From positions 1 through 12,998 of the forward strand of contig JBDKJS010000170.1 of assembly GCA_039806065.1 (NCBI GenBank): a stretch of 12,998 nt of DNA. The letters are read 5' to 3'. This document shows positions 6,781 through 12,998 of this stretch, one piece after another. The notes under the pieces are model-generated. The model did no database searches and was not told the DNA's origin. It saw only the letters and a program-made list of their open reading frames with translations. The translations under genes were made by a program, and so were the position numbers. Origin of the DNA: JBDKJS01 sp039806065 (GTDB taxonomy: Bacteria > Bacteroidota > Bacteroidia > AKYH767-A > 2013-40CM-41-45). The number at the start of each line of letters is the position of its first letter. Position 1 is the first letter of the stretch.

Positions 6781-7911
6781 ATGAAATTTGAACTACTAAC
6801 CACAAGCGATCATTCACTAGCACGGGCCGGTGTGCTACACACTGCACATGGAGAAATTAACACCCCCATATTTATGCCAGTGGGTACTGCTGGCACTGTG
6901 AAAGCCGTACACCAGCACGAGCTGTCAGATGATATAAAAGCCCAAATCATTTTAGGAAATACCTATCACTTATACCTTAGACCCGGCCTTGAAATTATTA
7001 ATAAAGCCGGGGGCTTGCATCAATTCATCGGTTGGAAAAAACCCATACTCACCGATAGTGGAGGATATCAAGTATACTCACTAGCCGCCAATAGGAAAAT
7101 AAAAGAAGAGGGTGTTACATTTGCAAGTCATATCGATGGGAGCAAACATTTTTTCTCTCCTGAATATGTAATGGATGTGCAACGATCCATTGGTGCTGAC
7201 ATTATCATGGCATTTGATGAATGCACACCTTACCCCTGTGATTACAATTATGCTAAAAAATCAATGGCAATGACGCATCGCTGGCTTGATCGCTGTTGCC
7301 AACGGTTTGATGATACAGAAGCTCACTATGGCTATGAGCAAAATTTATTTCCTATTGTACAAGGCAGCGTTTACAAAGATTTAAGAACATCATCTGCTCA
7401 TTATATCGCTTCAAAAGATAGAGCAGGCAATGCAATTGGTGGGCTTTCAGTGGGTGAACCAGCTGAAATGATGTATGAAATGACCGGCTTGGTTACGGAC
7501 ATACTTCCAAAGCATAAACCAAGGTACTTAATGGGCGTGGGTACACCAGCCAATATATTAGAAAGTATTGCCCTAGGGGTAGATATGATGGACTGCGTAA
7601 TGCCCACAAGAAATGCCAGGAATGGAATGTTGTTTACCAGCGAAGGAATAATCAATATTAGAAATGAAAAATGGAAAGACGTATTCGAAGAAGTTGATCC
7701 TATGGGGCATAGTTACGTTGATCAATTTTATAGTAAAGCCTACTTACGACACTTAACCATAAGCAAAGAAATTTTGGCTGCTCAAATAGCCTCCATTCAC
7801 AACCTTGGTTTTTACCTATGGCTAGTGAGCGAAGCACGAAGGCAAATAATAAATGGATCATTTTCGATTTGGAAAGATAGCATGGTTAAAAAAATAAGTA
7901 CCAAATTATAA
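6781..7911 (+). CDS. tgt: tRNA-guanine transglycosylase (queuine tRNA-ribosyltransferase)
   Basis: A 376-residue enzyme that swaps guanine 34 in the anticodon of Tyr, His, Asn and Asp tRNAs for the queuosine precursor preQ1. Visible motifs are NTPIFMPVGTAGTVK, LGNTYHLYLRPG, TDSGGYQVYS with the presumed general acid Asp92, FDECTPYP, the base-recognition motif GGLSVGEP (220-227), and DCVMPTRNARNG, whose leading Asp271 fits the catalytic nucleophile. The start at 6781 gives MKFELLTT, like E. coli MKFELDTT; an ATG at 6757 would add eight unconserved residues. The zinc site is changed: where E. coli has DPECDCYTCRNYSRAY, this protein has DPMGHSYVDQFYSKAY (306-321). Three cysteine ligands are Gly, Ser and Asp, while the fourth ligand, His340 in SIHNL, remains. 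As far as I recall this is common in Bacteroidota, so the enzyme is probably active without zinc. folC follows after 11 nt in the same direction. Confidence 0.96.
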   Translation: MKFELLTTSDHSLARAGVLHTAHGEINTPIFMPVGTAGTVKAVHQHELSDDIKAQIILGNTYHLYLRPGLEIINKAGGLHQFIGWKKPILTDSGGYQVYSLAANRKIKEEGVTFASHIDGSKHFFSPEYVMDVQRSIGADIIMAFDECTPYPCDYNYAKKSMAMTHRWLDRCCQRFDDTEAHYGYEQNLFPIVQGSVYKDLRTSSAHYIASKDRAGNAIGGLSVGEPAEMMYEMTGLVTDILPKHKPRYLMGVGTPANILESIALGVDMMDCVMPTRNARNGMLFTSEGIINIRNEKWKDVFEEVDPMGHSYVDQFYSKAYLRHLTISKEILAAQIASIHNLGFYLWLVSEARRQIINGSFSIWKDSMVKKISTKL

Positions 7912-7922
7912 TTTTTAAAGTA

Positions 7923-9209
7923 TTGAATCAATTTACTTCATACGAAGAGGCATTAGCATATCTATATAAAGCATTGCCTATGTTTCACAGGATTGGGCCT
8001 GCTGCTTACAGAGCCAACCTCAACACTATCAATATGCTGATGGAACTCCTAGCCCATCCTCATATTAATTATAAGTGCATTCACATTGCGGGCACAAATG
8101 GCAAAGGATCTACTAGCCACTTGCTGGCAGCCATCATGGCTCAAGCAGGATATAAAACTGGCCTATACACTTCTCCACACCTGCTCGATTTTAGGGAGCG
8201 AATAAAAATTAATGGTCAACCAATTTCGAAGCAATATGTACTGGACTTTGTAAATAAATATGAATCCATTTTTGAAAAAATCAAACCCTCCTTTTTTGAA
8301 TGGACGGTAGCCCTGGCTTTCCATTACTTTAAGAACGAACAAATAGAAATCGCCATTATTGAAACAGGCCTTGGAGGCCGACTTGATGCAACCAATGTAA
8401 TCAAACCCATAATGAGTGTGATCACCAATATTGGGCTAGACCACCAAGCACTTTTGGGAAATACGCTTGAACAAATAGCTTTTGAAAAAGCTGGAATAAT
8501 TAAAAACCATACGCCAGTGGTGATTGGCGAAGCCGGCAAGGTGAAAACAATTTTTGAGTCCAAATGCAAGGAGCTACATAGCCCAATATTTTTTGCTGAA
8601 GAAATAAATTTAAGCAACCTACACAGGCAATCGCCCTTTCTTAACTTCCATTATTTAGGCCATGACTTCCAATGTCCTTTGACTGCCAATTATCAGATTA
8701 AAAACCTTAAAACAGCATTGGCTACTATTAAACATTTGCCTGCACCTTTCGCCATTTCAATGACTGATCAGGTAAATGGAATTAAAGACGTACTAAAGCA
8801 TACCGGATTTATGGGACGCTGGCAAACAGTTTTGCACAATCCTACAACCATTGTTGATGTGGGGCACAATGAGGATGGTATTAAACAGCTTCTTGAACAA
8901 CTGAAAATAGAAGATTACCACAAGCTTCATTGGGTAATTGGATTTGTGAACGATAAAGATGTGGAAAGTATGCTAAAACTTTTGCCCAAAGATGCCCTTT
9001 ATTATGCTTGTGCTCCCGTTTTGCCTCGCGCCATGCCATTGGATATTCTTTCACAACACCTCAATGAATGTCAACTACCCTTTAAGCCCTTTCCTTCTGT
9101 GGTGGATGCCTTTCATAGTGCTAGAATGAATAGCTCCAATAACGATCTAGTGCTGGTGGCTGGTAGCACTTTCATTGTGGCTGAAGCATTAGTATTTCTT
9201 AATAAATAG
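7923..9209 (+). CDS. folC: Bifunctional dihydrofolate/folylpolyglutamate synthase
   Basis: A 428-residue Mur-ligase-family enzyme that adds glutamate to dihydropteroate and to reduced folates, using ATP. It keeps folate cofactors in the cytoplasm. Domain marks are the P-loop AGTNGKGSTSH (56-66), LYTSPHLLDFRERI (81-94), the omega-loop and metal region ETGLGGRLDATN (147-158), NIGLDHQALLG (169-179), and FEKAGI (187-192) with Lys189 in the place of the carbamylated lysine. GRWQ (298-301) and DVGHNEDGI (312-320) follow, then the C-terminal AGSTFIVAEAL. The start is TTG at 7923: the 19 residues before the first ATG (7980) match the family N terminus (EEALAYLYKALPMF), and no nearer ATG exists. It lies 11 nt after the tgt stop, so the two are probably cotranscribed. 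The weak TTG start may lower its yield relative to tgt. Confidence 0.95.
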   Translation: MNQFTSYEEALAYLYKALPMFHRIGPAAYRANLNTINMLMELLAHPHINYKCIHIAGTNGKGSTSHLLAAIMAQAGYKTGLYTSPHLLDFRERIKINGQPISKQYVLDFVNKYESIFEKIKPSFFEWTVALAFHYFKNEQIEIAIIETGLGGRLDATNVIKPIMSVITNIGLDHQALLGNTLEQIAFEKAGIIKNHTPVVIGEAGKVKTIFESKCKELHSPIFFAEEINLSNLHRQSPFLNFHYLGHDFQCPLTANYQIKNLKTALATIKHLPAPFAISMTDQVNGIKDVLKHTGFMGRWQTVLHNPTTIVDVGHNEDGIKQLLEQLKIEDYHKLHWVIGFVNDKDVESMLKLLPKDALYYACAPVLPRAMPLDILSQHLNECQLPFKPFPSVVDAFHSARMNSSNNDLVLVAGSTFIVAEALVFLNK

Positions 9210-9358
9210 TGCCATGCTAAAGGTTTGTTAGGCAGTGGTATGCTACTGAACTTATAAAAACTGTAATGAACCCCATAAAAATGCCACTAAATTTAGGCGC
9301 GGCAGTTTAACTTTTGAAGCCACACAATCGTATGCAGTATTAACCTAATCTATTAACC
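9210..9358. other. Intergenic gap between folC and pyc
   Basis: A 149-base AT-rich gap. No reading frame, tRNA or clear intrinsic terminator is seen. A TAACTTTTG at 9308-9316 resembles the Bacteroidota -7 box with one base too many or a final mismatch, and no TTTG stands about 19 nt upstream of it. It could hold the pyc promoter, but I cannot place it. A 10-bp palindrome CTAAATTTAG lies at 9287-9296 and could be chance. Confidence 0.4.
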
Positions 9359-12300
9359 GTGAACAAGATTAACCGCCTTCTAGTTGCCAACCGTGGCGAA
9401 ATAGCCATCAGAGTGCTTCGTGCTGCAAGTGAACTAAGCATTAAGACCATTGCAGTATTCACTTATGAAGATCGCTACTCACTCCACCGTTTTAAAGCTG
9501 ATGAAGCTTATCAAATAGGAGCCAATGATGATCCATTAAAACCTTATTTAGATATTGATGGAATAATAAGAATAGCTAAACTTTATAAGGCTGACGCAAT
9601 TCATCCCGGATATGGCTTTCTATCAGAAAACGTAGCATTTGCCACTCGTTGTAGAGAAGAAGGAATTATTTTTGTTGGCCCTGATCCAGAAGTTATGGAT
9701 CAATTGGGCGATAAGGTAAAGAGTAAAACTATAGCAAGACTTTGTCAAGTGCCGGTCATTGAAGACAATCAATCAAAACTTGTAACTTCTACCGATGCTT
9801 TAAATGAAGCTCATAGAATTGGACTTCCCGTTATTTTAAAAGCGAGTGCTGGTGGTGGCGGCAGAGGTATGCGGGTAATAAGAAATGAAGCCGACTTAGA
9901 AAAAGCTTTTAATGAAGCTAAAAGAGAAGCTGGGAATGCATTTGGGGATGATACAATTTTCTTGGAAAAATTTATTGAAAATCCCAAGCATATTGAAGTA
10001 CAAATTTTAGGTGATAGGTATGGAAATATCGTTCACCTTTTTGAAAGAGACTGTTCAGTACAACGAAGGTTTCAAAAGGTAGTTGAAATAGCTCCCGCCC
10101 CTAACTTAAAGGATTCTACAAAAGCATTATTATACCAATATGCAACGGCTATTGCAAAACACGTGAAATACAATAATGCAGGGACAGTTGAATTTCTAGT
10201 AGATCAAGATGAAAATTGCTACTTCATAGAAGTGAATCCAAGAATTCAAGTAGAACATACCGTTACGGAAGAAGTAACCGGTATTGACCTTGTAAGATCA
10301 CAAATTCTTATTGCAGATGGCGAAGCATTAAAAAGCAAACGAATTGGTATAGACCATCAAGAAAACCTAAAATGTAGTGGATTTGCTATTCAATGCCGCA
10401 TCACCACTGAAGATCCTCAAAATAATTTTAAGCCTGATTACGGAACCATCATTGCTTATCGGCATGCTGGTGGTTATGGCATTAGATTAGATGAGGGAAG
10501 CTCATACCAAGGTGTGAAGGTATCACCGTTCTTTGATAGCATGTTGGTAAAAATAACAGCCAAAGGACGCTCACTTACTGGAGCAGCCAAAAGATTACAA
10601 CGTGCGCTTGCTGAATTCAGAATTAGAGGTGTAAAAACTAATATCGAATTTTTAGCCAATGTTATTAGCCATCCAGTTTTCAGCGAGGGTAAATGCACAG
10701 TGCAGTTCATTGAACAATTTCCTGAATTGTTTCAAGTAAAAAATAAACAAGATCGAGGTACCAGAATCCTAAAGTATGTAGCTGATATATTAATCAACGG
10801 ACATCCTGAAGTGCCCAAACCCGATCATAATAAAGCATTTCAAATAGGAAAGGTGCCTTCTTTTGATAAAAGTCAAAAACCTAAACCTGGCACCAAACAA
10901 ATGCTAGACGAACTAGGCCCTGAACGATTTGCCCAATGGTTGAAATCACAAAACGGTATCATGTTCACTGATTGCACACTGCGCGATGCACACCAATCGT
11001 TATTAGCTACTCGCGTGCGAACTGTTGATATGGTCAAGATTGCTGAAAGCTTTGCTCACCATCATCCAGAAATGTTTAGCATGGAAGTGTGGGGTGGTGC
11101 TACCTTTGATGTAGCACTCCGGTTTTTACATGAATGCCCATGGAAGCGCCTTCAATTGCTTAGATCGGCCGTTCCCAATATATTGCTTCAAATGCTCATC
11201 AGAGGTAACAATGCTGTGGGATACACAAGCTATCCCGACAACCTAGTCGAAAAATTTATTGAAAAGAGTTGGGAAAATGGAGTAGATGTTTTTAGAATTT
11301 TTGATTCATTGAATTGGACTAAAAGCATGCAAGTTAGCATCAATGCTGTGCGAGAACGTACTGGTGGAATAGCTGAAGCTTGCATTGCCTATACTGGAGA
11401 CATACTTGATCCTAAAAGATCAAAATACGATCTACCATACTATGTCGACCTGGCCAAACAACTAGAAGATTCAGGAGCCCACATTTTAGGTATAAAAGAT
11501 ATGGCCGGACTATTGAAACCATTTGCTGCCGAACGATTGATAACTGAATTGAAAAAAGCAATAGACATACCCATTCACCTTCACACCCATGATACTTCCA
11601 GTATTCAAAACGCATCTTACATTAAAGCAATAGAAGCAGGCGTTGATGTGGTAGATGTGGCTTTGGCTTCACTTAGTGGGCTTACCTCCCAGCCTAATTT
11701 TAATGTATTGGTGGAAGCCTTGAAAAACACCCCTTATGAAACAGGCACCAATGTGGATTCACTAAATAATTTTAGTAACTATTGGGAACATGTTAGGGAA
11801 TATTACTACCCCTTTGAATCAGGCTTGATGGCAGGTACTGCTGAAGTGTATAAGCACGAAATACCGGGCGGGCAATATTCCAATCTTAAACCACAAGCCA
11901 TTTCATTAGGCTTGGCTGATAAGATGGATCTAATAAAAGATGCCTATGAAACCGTGAATGAAATGTTTGGCGATATTGTAAAGGTGACTCCCAGCAGCAA
12001 GGTGGTGGGCGATATGGCCATGTTTATGGTAACACAAAATTTAACAAAAGAAGATATTTATACCAAAGGCGATTCGCTATCCTTTCCTGAAAGCGTAAAA
12101 TCCATGTTTAAAGGTGACCTTGGTCAGCCCCATGGAGGCTGGCCTGCCCACTTGCAGAAAATAATTTTAAAGAATGACTTACCCTACACCTCGCTACCCA
12201 ATGCACATTTGCAACCAATAGATTTTGAAAGCGCTTTCGATGCCTTTCAAAAAAAATTTGATCACTACCAAAGTTTTCTCGACTTTCTATCCTACCAATT

Positions 12301-12802
12301 TTATCCAAAAGTATTTGAAGAATATTATAATTTTAAAAATAACTTTGGAGACATTTCGGCACTCCCTACTACCACCTTCTTCTATGGACTCAAACCCAAT
12401 GAGGAGGTATTGGTTGATTTAGGTGAAGGGAAAACGCTACTAATAAGATTGCTATATGTGGGAAGTTATGTTGATGAAGAAGGTAAAAGGAGTGTTTACT
12501 TCAGACTCAATGGTCAAACACGTCAAATAGAAGTGCTAGATAAAAAAGCTAAAATTACAAAAGCACATCATTTAAAAGCTGCCGGATTAAATCAGGTAGG
12601 TGCACCGCTTCAAGGTAAGCTTAGCAAAATTTTTGTTAAACCTGGTGACGTTGTAAAGAAAAATCAACCGCTATTTACTATTGAAGCAATGAAAATGGAA
12701 ACTACGGTTACTGCCCTTGCCGATGCCTTAATTGCCAATACGGTACTTAAAGAAAACACCATGGTAGAGGCAGATGATTTAATCATAGAATTGGCCCAAT
12801 AA
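9359..12802 (+). CDS. pyc: Pyruvate carboxylase, full-length single-chain
   Basis: A 1147-residue biotin enzyme that carboxylates pyruvate to oxaloacetate with bicarbonate and ATP, refilling the citric acid cycle and feeding gluconeogenesis. The biotin carboxylase domain fills about residues 1-450: RLLVANRGEIAIRVLRA, the glycine-rich ATP loop SAGGGGRGMRV, FIENPKHIEVQILGD, and EVNPRIQVEHTVTEE. The carboxyltransferase domain follows, from about 535, with FTDCTLRDAHQSLLATR, IKDMAG holding the carboxylated metal-site Lys713, and HLHTHDTS. A central PSSKVVGDMAMFMV segment belongs to the conserved C-terminal part of this domain. The biotin carrier domain ends the protein, with AMKMETT and biotinyl Lys1112. 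All three activities are in one chain of normal length (about 1150). The start is GTG at 9359; an in-frame stop lies 18 nt upstream with no ATG between, and the sequence fits the family's usual N terminus. Confidence 0.98.
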   Translation: MNKINRLLVANRGEIAIRVLRAASELSIKTIAVFTYEDRYSLHRFKADEAYQIGANDDPLKPYLDIDGIIRIAKLYKADAIHPGYGFLSENVAFATRCREEGIIFVGPDPEVMDQLGDKVKSKTIARLCQVPVIEDNQSKLVTSTDALNEAHRIGLPVILKASAGGGGRGMRVIRNEADLEKAFNEAKREAGNAFGDDTIFLEKFIENPKHIEVQILGDRYGNIVHLFERDCSVQRRFQKVVEIAPAPNLKDSTKALLYQYATAIAKHVKYNNAGTVEFLVDQDENCYFIEVNPRIQVEHTVTEEVTGIDLVRSQILIADGEALKSKRIGIDHQENLKCSGFAIQCRITTEDPQNNFKPDYGTIIAYRHAGGYGIRLDEGSSYQGVKVSPFFDSMLVKITAKGRSLTGAAKRLQRALAEFRIRGVKTNIEFLANVISHPVFSEGKCTVQFIEQFPELFQVKNKQDRGTRILKYVADILINGHPEVPKPDHNKAFQIGKVPSFDKSQKPKPGTKQMLDELGPERFAQWLKSQNGIMFTDCTLRDAHQSLLATRVRTVDMVKIAESFAHHHPEMFSMEVWGGATFDVALRFLHECPWKRLQLLRSAVPNILLQMLIRGNNAVGYTSYPDNLVEKFIEKSWENGVDVFRIFDSLNWTKSMQVSINAVRERTGGIAEACIAYTGDILDPKRSKYDLPYYVDLAKQLEDSGAHILGIKDMAGLLKPFAAERLITELKKAIDIPIHLHTHDTSSIQNASYIKAIEAGVDVVDVALASLSGLTSQPNFNVLVEALKNTPYETGTNVDSLNNFSNYWEHVREYYYPFESGLMAGTAEVYKHEIPGGQYSNLKPQAISLGLADKMDLIKDAYETVNEMFGDIVKVTPSSKVVGDMAMFMVTQNLTKEDIYTKGDSLSFPESVKSMFKGDLGQPHGGWPAHLQKIILKNDLPYTSLPNAHLQPIDFESAFDAFQKKFDHYQSFLDFLSYQFYPKVFEEYYNFKNNFGDISALPTTTFFYGLKPNEEVLVDLGEGKTLLIRLLYVGSYVDEEGKRSVYFRLNGQTRQIEVLDKKAKITKAHHLKAAGLNQVGAPLQGKLSKIFVKPGDVVKKNQPLFTIEAMKMETTVTALADALIANTVLKENTMVEADDLIIELAQ

Positions 12803-12818
12803 TTCATTACATTTTCCC

Positions 12819-12998
12819 TCACTCGCGCAGTAGTTTGCCGGTGTAGGTTTTACCGGTGGTGGTGGTGCAGCGGTAGTAGTAGAGGCCGGTGGGCTGCTTG
12901 CCCATGTCAATAGTGCTGCAGGTGCCACCACACAGCGGCTGCTCTGGCAACAGCTTGCCCTGGCTATTGTATATTTTTATTTGCCTGATGGCATCACC
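12819..12998 (-). CDS. C-terminal end of a T9SS (type A sorting domain) cargo protein, partial
   Basis: Reading the minus strand inward from the window's right edge gives 59 codons and a TGA stop. The peptide contains IRQIKIYNSQGKLL, then STIDMGKQPTGLYYYR, then GKTYTGKLLRE at the end. This is the pattern of the T9SS type A C-terminal sorting domain: a beta strand with 'I-Y-N-x-x-G', a 'D-x-x-x-x-x-x-G-x-Y' block and a final G-K-hydrophobic strand with a basic end. Such domains direct outer-membrane export and are cleaved, so the protein is likely secreted or cell-surface attached. The main domain lies outside the window, so its activity is unknown. Three cysteines fall in this short segment. 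The stop faces pyc convergently with 16 nt between stops and no visible terminator. A hand count gives about 56% GC, against about 40% in the last 60 coding bases of pyc. Confidence 0.85.
   Translation of the reverse strand, partial: GDAIRQIKIYNSQGKLLPEQPLCGGTCSTIDMGKQPTGLYYYRCTTTTGKTYTGKLLRE

Noticed and set aside
9215..9234. Possible hairpin after folC (TGCTAA with TTAGGCA)
   Set aside because: The stem is short, contains a bulge and has no following T run, so it is not a credible terminator.
9287..9296. Perfect 10-bp palindrome CTAAATTTAG upstream of pyc
   Set aside because: A 10-bp palindrome is expected by chance fairly often in AT-rich gaps and there is no second copy to suggest an operator.
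12846..12880. Short GGT and AGT-like triplet runs near the right edge
   Set aside because: They encode Thr and Tyr runs in the T9SS domain, in frame with it, and need no repeat-element explanation.

Overview
This window looks like an ordinary housekeeping stretch of a low-GC genome from the phylum Bacteroidota, probably a Cytophagales- or Chitinophagales-like lineage. Four things point there. A type IX secretion (T9SS) C-terminal sorting domain enters from the right edge. One promoter (TTTG, 19 nt, TAnnTTTG) fits the Bacteroidota sigma consensus exactly. Ribosomal protein L34, the 67-residue DUF4834-like membrane protein and the SRAP protein have Bacteroidota-style sequences. CarB is short, as I recall it being in many members of the phylum. 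The exact genus cannot be read from this DNA.

The left half (6-6687) is on the minus strand. In transcription order it holds a membrane family 2 glycosyltransferase, an ECF-type sigma factor whose start overlaps the glycosyltransferase stop by 10 nt, rsmG (16S rRNA m7G527 methyltransferase), a consensus promoter and rpmH (L34, only 51 codons). A strand-specific intrinsic terminator follows. Then come carB (carbamoyl-phosphate synthase large subunit without its allosteric domain), the DUF4834-like protein and an SRAP/HMCES-type abasic-site protein. The last three are separated by only 3 nt each and must be cotranscribed.

The right half (6757-12802) is on the plus strand. It holds tgt (tRNA-guanine transglycosylase), folC (starting at TTG, 11 nt after tgt) and, after a 149-nt gap, pyc (full-length pyruvate carboxylase starting at GTG). 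The last 180 bases carry, on the minus strand, the C-terminal end of a GC-richer T9SS cargo protein that converges on pyc with 16 nt between the stop codons.

Together the genes serve translation and RNA modification (rpmH, rsmG, tgt), one-carbon, pyrimidine and arginine supply (folC, carB), anaplerosis (pyc), DNA repair (SRAP), regulation (sigma factor) and the envelope (glycosyltransferase, T9SS cargo). No mobile element, CRISPR array, phage gene or tRNA/rRNA gene was seen, and no gap between genes exceeds 300 bases. I found no convincing undescribed system. The points most worth a second look are the loss of three of four zinc ligands in Tgt, the missing allosteric domain of CarB, the glycosyltransferase/sigma factor overlap, and the near-leaderless promoter placement upstream of the glycosyltransferase.
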